Positions 28,002 to 37,427 of a stretch of 64,000 nucleotides of DNA are shown here, in pieces. The stretch is from JAPYTY01 sp036338435 (GTDB taxonomy: Bacteria > Acidobacteriota > UBA6911 > RPQK01 > JADFOI01). A program made the position numbers and the translations under genes. The stretch is taken from assembly GCA_036338435.1 (NCBI GenBank), contig JAYZCG010000046.1:1-64000 (forward strand), in the 5' to 3' direction. Positions within the stretch are counted from its first letter, which is position 1. Every line of letters begins with the position of its first letter. The notes under the pieces are model-generated. The model did not search any database and had not been told where the DNA came from. It saw only the letters and a list, made by a program, of their open reading frames with translations.

Positions 28002-29087
28002 ATGGGTGATGTACTCAAGTTAGCTGTTGTGGGCGGCGACGGAACCGGACCGGAGGTAACCCAGGAAGCATGCAAAATACTCAATGCAGTGGCCCCTTTA
28101 GAAGGCTTCAAGTACGAAACCACTGAGTTTGACTACGGGGGTGAACGCTATCTCAAGCACGGCGAAGTCATCACAGAAGAACAGATTGATGAATTCCGTC
28201 AGTTCGATGCTATCTACCTAGGCGCCGTGGGTCATCCGGAAGTGCCGCCAGGAATCCTGGAAAAAGGGCTGTTACTAGCCGTCCGCTTTCAACTGGATCA
28301 ATTCATCAACCTGAGACCCGTGAAACTATATCCAGGAGTGGACTGTCCTCTCAGGGACAAAGGCCCAGAGCATATTCATTTTGATGTTGTCCGTGAAAAT
28401 ACAGAGGGTCTCTACTCCGGAGCTGGCGGATTCATGCGTAAAAATACCATCCAGGAAATCGCCACTCAGGAAATGATCGCTACCAGATTCGGTGCCGAGC
28501 GATGTTTGCGATGGGCTTTTGAGCATTGCCAACACCGAAAAGATCGTAACCAACTAACTCTGATCCACAAAACTAACGTTTTAACCTATGCTGGCGATCT
28601 TTGGTCTCGGGCCTTTGAAGAAATTGGTGAAGCGGATTATCCCGATATCGAACGAGACTATAATCACATTGATGCTGCCTGCATGTGGTTTGTCAAAAAT
28701 CCTGAATTCTATGACACACTGGTAGTCCCCAACATGTTCGGTGACATCATTACGGATCTGGGAGCTATGATCCAGGGCGGCCTGGGCGTTGCTGCCGGAG
28801 GCAACATTAATCCTGACCCTTCGGGTTGTAGCATGTTCGAGCCTATGGGCGGATCTGCGCCCAAGTATCAGGGAAAGAAAGTCATAAATCCAATCGCGGC
28901 TATTGCAGCCATGGGCATGCTGCTTTGGGTAGTTGGGGAACAGAAGAAAGATCCTAAGCTTGTCCAGGCTGGAAATCGAGTTGAGGAAGCGATTTCTAAA
29001 ACAACACCCAAGATGAAAAGCATGTCGGCAGGTCGAATGGGCTACTCCACTCCAGAAATAGGCGATCTAGTAGCGAAGGCATTGTGA
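28002..29087 (+). CDS. Isocitrate/isopropylmalate dehydrogenase-family decarboxylating dehydrogenase
   Basis: These are NAD(P)-dependent metal enzymes that oxidise and decarboxylate 2-hydroxy acids. [16 protein letters not shown] at the N terminus, [27 protein letters not shown] and [19 protein letters not shown] are the shared motifs in order. VRENTEG is typical of homoisocitrate, tartrate/D-malate and actinobacterial-type isopropylmalate enzymes rather than classical LeuB, so the substrate is open. I chose the ATG at 28002 ([14 protein letters not shown]); the frame extends to a TTG at 27969. A GGAG lies 12 bases upstream. A threonine dehydratase-like gene follows after 32 bp. Confidence 0.85.
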   Translation: MGDVLKLAVVGGDGTGPEVTQEACKILNAVAPLEGFKYETTEFDYGGERYLKHGEVITEEQIDEFRQFDAIYLGAVGHPEVPPGILEKGLLLAVRFQLDQFINLRPVKLYPGVDCPLRDKGPEHIHFDVVRENTEGLYSGAGGFMRKNTIQEIATQEMIATRFGAERCLRWAFEHCQHRKDRNQLTLIHKTNVLTYAGDLWSRAFEEIGEADYPDIERDYNHIDAACMWFVKNPEFYDTLVVPNMFGDIITDLGAMIQGGLGVAAGGNINPDPSGCSMFEPMGGSAPKYQGKKVINPIAAIAAMGMLLWVVGEQKKDPKLVQAGNRVEEAISKTTPKMKSMSAGRMGYSTPEIGDLVAKAL

Positions 29088-29119
29088 AAATTTCTGTATT
29101 CTAAAACTACCTTAGAAGG

Positions 29120-30085
29120 ATGGAACAACGTCCAACTCTCAAAACCATCCACCGAGCTCACCAGCGCATCCGTCCCTACATTCACCACACTCCGGTTCTG
29201 ACTTGCTCCACCATTAACACCCTGATAGGAAGCCAATTATTCTTTAAATGCGAAAATTTTCAAAAAACAGGATCCTTCAAGATGCGCGGGGCCTCCAATG
29301 CCACTATCACTTTAGAATCCTCGCAGGCTAAATATGGGGTTATCACACATTCTTCAGGCAACCACGGGGCGGCCCTGTCATTGGCTGCTCGCAATCTTGG
29401 CATTTCCACCTCGGTTGTCATGCCTTCCAACACGCCGGCAATAAAACAGGCGGCGGTTAATGGTTACGGGGGCAACATTGTCTTCTGTGAACCTACTCTC
29501 GATGATAGGGAAAAAACTGCAAACAAAGTTCAGCAAGAGACCGGGGCAACTATGATTCACCCCTACAACAATTACCGCATGATTGAAGGCCACGGGACTG
29601 CTCTTGTAGAGCTACTGGATGAGGTTGCCAATTTGGAAATCATAATGGCTCCCATCGGAGGCGGCGGACTTTTGAGTGGAACCCTGATTGCGGCTAAAAG
29701 TCTCCGAGGAAATATCCGGGTTGTCGGTGTTGAGCCAGTTGAAGCGGATGATGCCTATCGATCATGGCAGGCTGGAAAGTTATTAGCCCCAGAAGAATCT
29801 AATACTATTGCCGACGGACTACGAACCAGCTTAGGTAATAAGACCTTTCCCATTATAAGGGAACTCGTTGATTCCATAGTTTTAACAAGTGAGAGAGCAA
29901 TCTACAAAGCTATGAGGCTGGTGATGGATCACATGAAAATTGTCATCGAACCTTCTGCCGCAGTCCCCCTGGCCGCCTTACTCGAAAAACGGATCGATGT
30001 CTCGGACCGTAGAGTCGGTATTATTCTCTCGGGTGGGAACGTGGACCTCAACACTTTACCAATCCTGGGAACTAAACCAGACTAG
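29120..30085 (+). CDS. PLP-dependent threonine/serine dehydratase-family enzyme
   Basis: This is a fold-type II PLP enzyme of 321 residues with KTGSFKMRGASNA (residues about 49-61), whose lysine binds PLP. SSGNHGAALSLAARNLG (about 76-92) and the phosphate-binding GGGGLLSG (about 180-187) follow, with IILSGGNVDL near the C terminus. The absence of a C-terminal ACT domain and the short length fit catabolic threonine dehydratase, serine racemase or 3-hydroxyaspartate dehydratase. Adjacency to a hydroxyacid dehydrogenase gene suggests a shared degradative route, but this is inference. Confidence 0.85.
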   Translation: MEQRPTLKTIHRAHQRIRPYIHHTPVLTCSTINTLIGSQLFFKCENFQKTGSFKMRGASNATITLESSQAKYGVITHSSGNHGAALSLAARNLGISTSVVMPSNTPAIKQAAVNGYGGNIVFCEPTLDDREKTANKVQQETGATMIHPYNNYRMIEGHGTALVELLDEVANLEIIMAPIGGGGLLSGTLIAAKSLRGNIRVVGVEPVEADDAYRSWQAGKLLAPEESNTIADGLRTSLGNKTFPIIRELVDSIVLTSERAIYKAMRLVMDHMKIVIEPSAAVPLAALLEKRIDVSDRRVGIILSGGNVDLNTLPILGTKPD

Positions 30086-30273
30086 CCTTTTGGTGACTTC
30101 ATCCACCACGCTACAACTGCCGCACAACGAGCTCCCTGTTGGAGCTTCCGAGAAATGGCAGAGAACTCGGGCCTTAAATTTTTTTGACCATATTCCCGTC
30201 TTGCAGAAAATCAGGTTTTAATTTCTGGATTGGCCCATTACAATCAGACATTTGAAGTATCTGGAGTGCCCTT

Positions 30274-31230
30274 TTGAAGAGTTGTTGTCACAAGGCTAGC
30301 TTTATTATCTTTCATATTCTATTCCTTGTCGTAGTGGCATTATCCGGGCACGTTACCTGGATAGAGGCTCAGACTCCAGACCGCAATATTGCCTTGACCT
30401 TCGATGACCTACCCAGTCTTGGGCCCTTGGGATACTGGAGACCAAGGCAAATCAGCAGACCTGTCTTGCGAACTTTGGCAAACCACCCGATCCAGGCAGC
30501 GGGATTTGTGGTAGGAGAAAAAATCGACGATGACTCCTCGAATTTTGTGGTCATCGAAGACTGGGCATTACAGGGTCATATTCTAGGAAATCAGACCTAT
30601 GCTGATGTCGATCTCAATGAACTAGATGCTAATGATTTCCTGGAATACGTAGCCGACGGACAAAACTATCTGCGCCGTCTGTCCCGTGCGTTTAAATTCG
30701 ACTATCGTTACCTCCGCTTCCCTTTTCTTCACCAGGGCAATACAAAGCGCAATAAGGAAAGAGTTTCGAAAGCTCTAGACAAAGCCGACTACAAAATTGC
30801 CCACGTAACTGTCAAAACCTCTGATTATCGTTTCAATCAATTTTACATTGAACGGGAGGGTGACCCTGAAAAACTCTCTGAGTTAAAGACACTTTACCTC
30901 GAACACATTACTCGAGCGCTAGAATATGCCGAAAGTCAATCTGAAGCGGTATTCGGAAGAAACATCAATCACATTGTCTGGCTGCGGTGCGGTATTGCAA
31001 CCGCCCAATTCCTAGAAGATCTAATAGCCCAACTCCATAATCGTGGCTACCAGTTGATTTCTTTCAAAGAGGCTCTTTCAGATCCTGCTTTCCAAACCAA
31101 GGAGTCTTATGTGGGCCCTCTGAGCCTGTCATTCATCGACCGTGTGGCTGCTACACGAGGGCTTCCTTTTGATCCCAAAGAGGGGGAACTGACACGCCGG
31201 GATCTACAGAGATTAATAGATAGTGAATAA
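30274..31230 (+). CDS. Exported polysaccharide deacetylase-fold protein lacking the metal histidines
   Basis: A signal peptide (residues about 8-32) is followed by IALTFDDLPSLGPLGYW (about 39-55), the first motif of the NodB-type deacetylase family with both aspartates (44, 45). The next motif, normally GHxxGNHTxxH, reads GHILGNQTYAD (101-111), so both metal-binding histidines are replaced. The late motif that usually holds a histidine (LLHA-like) reads VWLRCG. The barrel otherwise looks complete, with RFPFLHQGN and GYQLISFKEAL. The TTG start lies 8 bases after GGAG. It is probably inactive as a deacetylase, or has a different chemistry. Confidence 0.7.
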   Translation: MKSCCHKASFIIFHILFLVVVALSGHVTWIEAQTPDRNIALTFDDLPSLGPLGYWRPRQISRPVLRTLANHPIQAAGFVVGEKIDDDSSNFVVIEDWALQGHILGNQTYADVDLNELDANDFLEYVADGQNYLRRLSRAFKFDYRYLRFPFLHQGNTKRNKERVSKALDKADYKIAHVTVKTSDYRFNQFYIEREGDPEKLSELKTLYLEHITRALEYAESQSEAVFGRNINHIVWLRCGIATAQFLEDLIAQLHNRGYQLISFKEALSDPAFQTKESYVGPLSLSFIDRVAATRGLPFDPKEGELTRRDLQRLIDSE

Positions 31231-31337
31231 GAAAAGTATGGGGATGATTGACTAGAGGTGACCCGACAACAAAGGGAATGATTCGCAATGTCTGATAGTT
31301 TCCTCTTAACATATTAAGATCACAGGAGATACAACTT

Positions 31338-32120
31338 ATGCAAGCTACAGTAAATGACATCACTCTTAACTACAATCTCGGAGGGACCGGCCAGCTCATA
31401 GCTTTTGCCCACTCCCTGGGCATGAGCGGTGCTATTTTTGATCCTATCCGTCCTAAACTTGAATCCCATGGTCGTGTTCTCACCTGGGATGCACGCGGGC
31501 ATGGCAATTCCCAAAAACCCGCTATCGGGTGGAGTATTGAAGATTTGGCGAAAGATCTGCGAGCTCTAATAGAGCACCTGGGTGAAGATCGAGCTGTAAT
31601 TGCGGGTCTTTCCATGGGGGGTAATACGGCTATTGCCTATGCATTGGCCTATCCCGACAAGGTTGAGGCCTTAATTCTAGTCGATACTACGTCCTGGTAC
31701 GGGGAAGATGCTCAAGAAGCTTGGGAAAAACGGGCCCACAATGCAGAAACCAATGGACTGGAACCGGTTATTTCCTTTAATCTTAGTCGCTGGTTTAGCG
31801 ACAACTACCCTGAGATTCATCCTCATGAGAGCAAAAAAATCAGTGAGATCTTGACGACCGGTGATTCGGCATCCTATGCAGCAGCTTGCCGTGCCTTGGG
31901 AACTTTCGATGGACGCGATGGGCTCGATCGGATTGAATGTCCCACGCTGGTGATCGTGGGCGCTGAAGACCCAGCCACTCCGCCAGCTATGGCCGAATAT
32001 CTGCATCAGAACATTCGGAACTCAAATCTTCATGTCTTAGATGGGTTACGTCACATGACACCGGTCGAAGCACCCGATCAGGTCGGAGATCTAATTAGTG
32101 ACTTTCTTGAGACGCTTTGA
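31338..32120 (+). CDS. Alpha/beta hydrolase, 3-oxoadipate enol-lactonase-like
   Basis: This is a cytosolic alpha/beta hydrolase of 260 residues. The nucleophile elbow is GLSMGG with Ser92. The likely acid is Asp211 in VGAEDPATPP, and the base is His239 in GLRHMTPVEAP. The oxyanion region AHSLGMSG is near residues 24-31. The overall pattern resembles PcaD, but no other protocatechuate-pathway gene is nearby, so the substrate remains open. The ribosome site AGGAG lies 9 bases before the ATG. It may share a transcript with the deacetylase-like gene 107 bp upstream. Confidence 0.8.
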   Translation: MQATVNDITLNYNLGGTGQLIAFAHSLGMSGAIFDPIRPKLESHGRVLTWDARGHGNSQKPAIGWSIEDLAKDLRALIEHLGEDRAVIAGLSMGGNTAIAYALAYPDKVEALILVDTTSWYGEDAQEAWEKRAHNAETNGLEPVISFNLSRWFSDNYPEIHPHESKKISEILTTGDSASYAAACRALGTFDGRDGLDRIECPTLVIVGAEDPATPPAMAEYLHQNIRNSNLHVLDGLRHMTPVEAPDQVGDLISDFLETL

Positions 32121-32183
32121 TCCAGACGTGATTGTAAACCTATCAATGAACGTCTTGTGAACTCTATAAGGAGCGACGGACGC

Positions 32184-32216
32184 ATGTTAACATTGAAGAA
32201 ATCTTTGCTAGTTTAG
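32184..32216 (+). other. Ten-codon ORF with a ribosome-binding site
   Basis: An ATG preceded by AAGGAGCGACGGACGC opens a frame of MLTLKKSLLV and then TAG. It looks like the start of a signal peptide cut short by a stop, in the 190-base gap before the gene at 32313. It could be a leader peptide or a gene remnant. Confidence 0.3.
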
Positions 32217-32312
32217 CTCGTGAACTTCAGGGGAAAAGCTCTAGATGTCCTCTAGATATCTGGATGGCTGAAATAAATCTCTTACTTAGATCGAAACAAA
32301 GGAGAATCTGTT

Positions 32313-34073
32313 GTGAAAAATTTATTGGCTCCGAATGTTGTCTTATTGATACTTTTCGGGTTGACTGTCTCTCAGCTTGCTACCGCCCAGAGCAAACCCA
32401 AAATAGCGGTTTTTTCGGGGGGAACTGCCACCGTCCACAACACTGTTCCTCTGATCACCAGCAATAAGGTTAGAGACAAGAGGGGTCTCCCTCTACTTAC
32501 AAATCCCGATGGCAGCCCTATCGCATTTGACCACTTGGTTCCCCAGCGCTTAGCAATGCCAGTGGAAGTGCTAATTGATCAATTTAGCGGACATCCCCTA
32601 GAAAGGGATGTAGCAGAACTATACGCTCCGCCAGATGGCTATATAGATTCCCAGGGGACTTTTCACCCAACCCAACAAAATCCAGGTGACAGGGCCGTTT
32701 ATCGAGTCACTCTGAACCCTGAAGACGGACTTTATCTTCTGCCTTACGCAGCGCTTCAAGCCGATGGTAGCGCCTGGGACGGTGGTTGCTCTTCTCCTGG
32801 AGCTCCATTTGAAAAGTGTCGACAGACTTTCTATCCGGATGCCTCCCGCCTTTTTGAAGAGATTGACCGAGGCCTTGGGGGAAGAAGCGGATCAGGGAAA
32901 GCGGGGGTATTGAGCTCTAAAGCCGACTTTGACTTTTACAGGGCCGTTCCTCCAGGGGGATATACCAAGGGCTTAGCTCACGAATCCAGAACCGATATAG
33001 GTGATGGAGATATTCCACCCGAGACCTTGGGAAATGATTTCTTTCCCTACACCCCTTATCGCCGAGATCCTCGAATGGAAGATCTAGCTAAAGCAACCAA
33101 TAGTGTTCAAAAAGCTCTCGGCAGTGGTGAGTACGCCGGGGCAATCTGGCTAGAAGGCAGTTATAATGTTGCTGAAACCGCATACTGGTTGAATTTACTG
33201 GTCGATACTCCTCTCCCGATCTCTGGCAACGCCTCTCAGCGGGCCCATGGAACCGTCGGAAATGATGGTGATCAGAATATTGTAGATTCGGTCGATTATA
33301 TCCTCTCTGGGATATGGGCAGATGATGCAGGGAAGGATCGCTATGGGGCCGTACTGCTTCAGGACGAACAAATACACGCCTCACGCCAAGTGGAAAAACG
33401 AGATGCACGACCCGGAGGCTACGGGCCCATTGGAGGGCACGGCGGTATTCTAGGAACCATGGGTCCACCCGTGACCATATGGTTCCAGCCAACTACACAC
33501 CACACCTGGAAATCAGCTGTCAATTTGAATCAGATCCCTTCCGCTGTTCAAGGTGTGACAAAACGCTCAGAAAAAATCGAAGAGGTCACCGTCAGGATAA
33601 AAGATGATGATGGATGGTTACGGGGAGAAGCCATTCCTAAGGTGATCATGGTGAAATATAACCGCTACGTCAAAGATAATGCACTTGCAAAGGCTGAGGA
33701 GGAGGTGGAGGTATTTGCTAGAATCGAAAAAAATCTCAGAGACCGACCTCTCTCTGGCTTTGTAGCCGAGGGTATTGGTGGCACTGTCCATGAACCCCTG
33801 GAAAAAGCTTTGGAAATAGCAAGTTTGAGTGGGATGCCGGTAGTTCGGGTAAGCCGTGACAATGAGGAAACTATGGTAAGCCCGAATCCTTTTAATCTCA
33901 CCATCGAAGGGAGCAATCTATCCCCACTGAAAGCCAGGCTACTTCTGATGGCTACCCTTATGAAGTTCGGAAGCCTACCGTTAGCTACGGACCCCAGAAA
34001 TCCAACCCCACTAGAAAAAGAGGCCACCAGAGAAAAAATTAAGCAATACCAAGCGGTCTTTAGCACGCACTAG
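32313..34073 (+). CDS. Exported protein distantly related to L-asparaginase/glutaminase
   Basis: A signal peptide (residues 1-25) is followed by KIAVFSGGTATVHNTVPL (about 30-47), which resembles the first catalytic-threonine loop of asparaginases (TGGTIA). Farther on, LEGSYNVAETAYWLNLLVDTP corresponds to the second motif (normally HGTDTMEETAYFL), but the Thr-Asp pair is replaced. VLLQDEQIHASRQVEK matches the dimer-face motif. GFVAEGIGG with SGMPVVRVSRDN resembles the C-terminal domain. At 586 residues it is far longer than the usual 330-350, owing to an insertion of about 200 residues after the first motif. The GTG start has GGAG 8 bases upstream. Activity is uncertain. Confidence 0.6.
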   Translation: MKNLLAPNVVLLILFGLTVSQLATAQSKPKIAVFSGGTATVHNTVPLITSNKVRDKRGLPLLTNPDGSPIAFDHLVPQRLAMPVEVLIDQFSGHPLERDVAELYAPPDGYIDSQGTFHPTQQNPGDRAVYRVTLNPEDGLYLLPYAALQADGSAWDGGCSSPGAPFEKCRQTFYPDASRLFEEIDRGLGGRSGSGKAGVLSSKADFDFYRAVPPGGYTKGLAHESRTDIGDGDIPPETLGNDFFPYTPYRRDPRMEDLAKATNSVQKALGSGEYAGAIWLEGSYNVAETAYWLNLLVDTPLPISGNASQRAHGTVGNDGDQNIVDSVDYILSGIWADDAGKDRYGAVLLQDEQIHASRQVEKRDARPGGYGPIGGHGGILGTMGPPVTIWFQPTTHHTWKSAVNLNQIPSAVQGVTKRSEKIEEVTVRIKDDDGWLRGEAIPKVIMVKYNRYVKDNALAKAEEEVEVFARIEKNLRDRPLSGFVAEGIGGTVHEPLEKALEIASLSGMPVVRVSRDNEETMVSPNPFNLTIEGSNLSPLKARLLLMATLMKFGSLPLATDPRNPTPLEKEATREKIKQYQAVFSTH

Positions 34074-34268
34074 TGTGTAGAGGTGTACACCGCTGTGCCA
34101 TCGCACCAACATGGGGAAAACAAATATCCCCTCATGAAAGGCTAGCCCTCATATGTTCTCTATTGTATCTTAGCTAACTCGCTGCTGTGGGCTGTTGTGC
34201 AGACATATATTCCCACTGGGTATAGTTTGATAACATTTCGTTTGACTTGCCCTCAAAACTGGGCGATA

Positions 34269-34295
34269 TTGACATCTCACTTGTGGTACTATTAC
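34269..34295 (+). promoter_or_regulatory. Candidate promoter upstream of nadA
   Basis: A consensus TTGACA (34269-34274) is followed after 15 bases by TATTAC (34290-34295), about 20 bases before the nadA ATG. The spacer is short and no clear ribosome site follows. Pattern match only. Confidence 0.35.
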
Positions 34296-34315
34296 GCGGT
34301 TTTTGTATACGATAG

Positions 34316-35326
34316 ATGACAGAGATACCCCAGCCTAACCTAGCCTTTACGCCCGAAGTGAAACGTGCAACAGCACCTATTTTTAGACGGTTGAAAAAGA
34401 TTATCCCCGATATTGAGTGGGCTGTACACGCTCCCTTGATCGCCAAAATTAATGAGCTCAAGCAGCAACGCAACGCCACTATTTTAGCCCATAACTATCA
34501 AACACCAGAAATTTTCCACGGAGTCGCCGACATCGTTGGAGACTCCCTGGCTTTAGCTCGCCAGGCTGTAAAAACGGAGGCCGATGTCATCGTACTCTGT
34601 GGAGTTCACTTCATGGCCGAAACCGCCAAAATCCTAAATCCCCAGAAGACTGTTTTGATTCCAGATCTAGCAGCTGGATGCTCATTGGCCGAATCGATTA
34701 CTCCACAAGATGTTCAGCTTTTAAAACAACGCTATCCGGGAACACCAGTTGTTACATACGTTAATACCTCGGCAGCAGTGAAGGCAGAGTGTGATATTTG
34801 CTGCACATCATCTAATGCTGTAGAAGTGGTGGCATCTCTTGAGAGCGACCGTGTCATCTTCCTGCCCGATGAATTTCTGGGATTGCATGTGGCGGAACAG
34901 ACTGAGTCCGAATTGATTCTTTGGCACGGACACTGCGAGGTACATAAACTTTTTACTGGGGAGGATCTACAGTCCTACCGCCAGCAATATCCTGATATTA
35001 CAATACTAGCTCACCCAGAGTGTTCTCCCAGTGTTTTGAAGGAAGCAGATTTTGTTGGATCCACTTCGGGCATGATCGACCATGTTGGTGAACAACAACC
35101 TGATAGAATCGTTATGATCACGGAATGTTCAATGAGTGACAATGTTGCAGTGGAGTTTCCTTCAATCGAGTTCATTCGTCCCTGCAATCTGTGCCCACAT
35201 ATGAAAACAATTACTCTTCCAAAAATACTGAACTCACTGCAGGAGTCGGTCTATCAAGTTGAAGTGGACCCAGAGATTTCCAAGCGTGCACGCCTCTCTC
35301 TTGAGCGCATGCTCGCCGTGGGATGA
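34316..35326 (+). CDS. nadA: Quinolinate synthase A
   Basis: NadA condenses iminoaspartate with dihydroxyacetone phosphate to quinolinate in NAD synthesis, using a 4Fe-4S cluster. [22 protein letters not shown] (residues about 55-76) is the first substrate domain, and [15 protein letters not shown] (about 94-108) provides a cluster cysteine. [15 protein letters not shown] and [13 protein letters not shown] provide the others. The length of 336 residues is typical. nadB and nadC are not in the window. It precedes the haem genes but is 145 bp from hemH. Confidence 0.95.
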   Translation: MTEIPQPNLAFTPEVKRATAPIFRRLKKIIPDIEWAVHAPLIAKINELKQQRNATILAHNYQTPEIFHGVADIVGDSLALARQAVKTEADVIVLCGVHFMAETAKILNPQKTVLIPDLAAGCSLAESITPQDVQLLKQRYPGTPVVTYVNTSAAVKAECDICCTSSNAVEVVASLESDRVIFLPDEFLGLHVAEQTESELILWHGHCEVHKLFTGEDLQSYRQQYPDITILAHPECSPSVLKEADFVGSTSGMIDHVGEQQPDRIVMITECSMSDNVAVEFPSIEFIRPCNLCPHMKTITLPKILNSLQESVYQVEVDPEISKRARLSLERMLAVG

Positions 35327-35471
35327 AAGCCTGAACAGTGACCAAAAACTATAATTTGCACATCCAAAAAACACGCCGCACTTTATTTTGCTCGTGTGTT
35401 GATCTGTGTCATATCCTCCAGTCTTTCCATGTTCCAGAGCTTGATTTAACCGACAAAATAGAGGGACTGTC

Positions 35472-36395
35472 TTGAGGAATCCTATTGGTGTCGTGATCAT
35501 GGCGTACGGAAGCCCATCTTCACTGGAAGAAAATGCAATCTTTGAATATCTACACCACATCCTTATGCACTATCGCAAAGCAACCCCTACTCAAGAGGAG
35601 TTTCAGCACTTAAAAGACCGTTATGAAGCGATTGGGAGCTCTCCTCTTCACTCCATTACCGAGAAAATTGCCAGGGCTGTTCAGGAAACACTTGACTTGG
35701 AGTCACCAGGTCGTTTCCAGGTCTATGTCTCCATGAAACACTCCGAACCCTTCATTGAAGATGTAGTCAAAAAAATAGCCGAATCGGGACTGACACAGGC
35801 CATTGCGGTTGCATTAGCTCCTTTTCAATCGCGCCTAAGTAGCGACGCCTACTACAATATTATCCAACAGACCAATGACCAGTTGGAGAAACCTATCCAT
35901 TGGTCTTTCGTGGGAAACTGGCATTTACATCCCCTTTTCTTGGAGCTCTGGGGGAAAAATATACAAGATGCTCTCAGCAAACATAATGACACTTCCATGG
36001 TTATTTTCACCAATCACAGCCTGCCAGCACGCATCCAAGAATGGAACGACCCTTACGCCCAACAATTTGAGATGACTGCCCAAGCTCTGGCCCAGAGGTG
36101 CAACCTGTCAAAATGGAAAACTGCTTTCCAGAGTGAAGGAGGGGGCAGCCAGCCCTGGTTGGGACCAAGCTTTCTAGATGTAATCCAAAAGTTGAAAGCA
36201 GACGGAGTGTGCGCATTTCTCCTGGCGCCCATTGGCTTTTTGATGGACCATCTGGAAATCCTCTACGACCTGGATGTAGAAGGGCAAGCAATAGCCAAAA
36301 AAATGGGAATTTCATTAAAGCGGACGACTATGCCCAATAATCACCCCTTGCTAGTTTCCCTATTAGCCGATCTGGTCCGTGGAAAAGTTGACTAA
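35472..36395 (+). CDS. hemH: Ferrochelatase (probably coproporphyrin ferrochelatase)
   Basis: This enzyme inserts iron into a porphyrin. MAYGSPSSLEENAIFEYLHHI is the N-terminal signature. FTNHSLPAR (residues about 177-185) carries the catalytic histidine, and GFLMDHLEILYDLD (about 255-268) the glutamate. Because a HemQ/ChdC homologue follows, the likely substrate is coproporphyrin III (CpfC role); this is inferred from context. At 307 residues it is slightly short for the family. The TTG start is preceded by AGAGGGA at a suitable distance. Confidence 0.9.
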   Translation: MRNPIGVVIMAYGSPSSLEENAIFEYLHHILMHYRKATPTQEEFQHLKDRYEAIGSSPLHSITEKIARAVQETLDLESPGRFQVYVSMKHSEPFIEDVVKKIAESGLTQAIAVALAPFQSRLSSDAYYNIIQQTNDQLEKPIHWSFVGNWHLHPLFLELWGKNIQDALSKHNDTSMVIFTNHSLPARIQEWNDPYAQQFEMTAQALAQRCNLSKWKTAFQSEGGGSQPWLGPSFLDVIQKLKADGVCAFLLAPIGFLMDHLEILYDLDVEGQAIAKKMGISLKRTTMPNNHPLLVSLLADLVRGKVD

Positions 36396-36723
36396 CGACT
36401 AAAAGCTAGCTAAAGGTTTAAATAGGCCTCAACATCTACCCAAAAACGATCATTACCCGTTAACAAGAACTCATACGCCGTAAAGGTCAAGAATACAGAT
36501 ATTAGATCAGGCCCTGCTTTCAATCACTGTCATCACTATGATATCTTCACCACTCAGTGGGGAGTCCAGGCTGTTCAGTGGTTCTCGTCACAACGGTAGT
36601 AAAACCGCCAGCCTCACGAAGTGTGTAAAAAGGGATCGTTGTGAGTGGGCGATTGGGTACGTCGGTAAGATCCAAGCGAGAAAAACATAGTCAAACGGAT
36701 GGCATCGTCAAGGGGAACATTGA
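36396..36723. other. Intergenic region between hemH and hemQ
   Basis: About 330 bases without a supported gene. A minus-strand frame encodes a short peptide-like run (TTIPFYTLREAGG), but it lacks a good start and ribosome site. No terminator or promoter is convincing. AAGGGGA just before 36724 serves hemQ. Confidence 0.4.
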
Positions 36724-37407
36724 ATGTCAGATATTCGACAGCTTAATCACTACGCCGTCCTTAGCTTCACCAGCTTCTATTGGCAGCAGCCATCCAAAAC
36801 TCGTCAGACTTTTTTAGAAGAACTGAGGGTTGAAATCCCTCAACTGGCAGAACGTTCTTTTCTATACAACATTTTTCCTACTCGTTCTGAGGGGGACATA
36901 ATGATCTGGAGTGCAATCCAGGCTGAGGAGACCCAGGAAGCGGGACATTTCTTTGCCAAATTTGCTGACACAACAAATAGCTGGAGATCCTTTCTTAAAC
37001 CTCTGAATATATTGTGGGGGTTCACACGACCTACCGTTTATGCCAGTGGAAAATCCTCCCAGGAACTTAACCCATTTGAGTCTGAGCGACGACCCTACCT
37101 CGTCATCTACCCCTTCCACAAGACTATCGATTGGTATTTGATGAGCAGGGAAGCTCGGCAAGGAATGATGAACGAACACATTCGCATCGGTCGCCAGTAT
37201 ACTGAGATCACACAACTTCTCCTTTACTCGACTGGCCTACAGGATCAAGAGTTCGTAGTAGTTTACGAGACAGATGACTTAGCCTACTTTTCACAGTTAG
37301 TCACAGAACTAAGGGATACGGAAGGTCGAAAATATACCCAACGTGATACTCCTATCTACACAGCCACCTACCGACCAATGGAAGAAATCCTTGCAAACTT
37401 GATCTAG
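36724..37407 (+). CDS. hemQ: Coproheme decarboxylase, chlorite-dismutase-like (HemQ/ChdC)
   Basis: ChdC converts coproheme to haem b by two oxidative decarboxylations, the last step of the coproporphyrin-dependent pathway. The C-terminal half has LVIYPFHKTIDWYLM with Tyr129 at the position of the catalytic tyrosine. MNEHIRIGRQY has His152 at the haem-ligand position, and QDQEFVVVYETDDL follows. The length of 227 residues is near the family norm of about 240. hemL begins 20 bp after its stop, so the two are probably cotranscribed. Confidence 0.88.
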   Translation: MSDIRQLNHYAVLSFTSFYWQQPSKTRQTFLEELRVEIPQLAERSFLYNIFPTRSEGDIMIWSAIQAEETQEAGHFFAKFADTTNSWRSFLKPLNILWGFTRPTVYASGKSSQELNPFESERRPYLVIYPFHKTIDWYLMSREARQGMMNEHIRIGRQYTEITQLLLYSTGLQDQEFVVVYETDDLAYFSQLVTELRDTEGRKYTQRDTPIYTATYRPMEEILANLI

Positions 37408-37427
37408 CACTCTTAGCCCACTTAACA

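Noticed and set aside
36396..36723. Minus-strand peptide-like frame in the gap upstream of hemQ
   Set aside because: An upstream in-frame stop limits it to about 48 codons with no good start or ribosome site, and no family was recognised.
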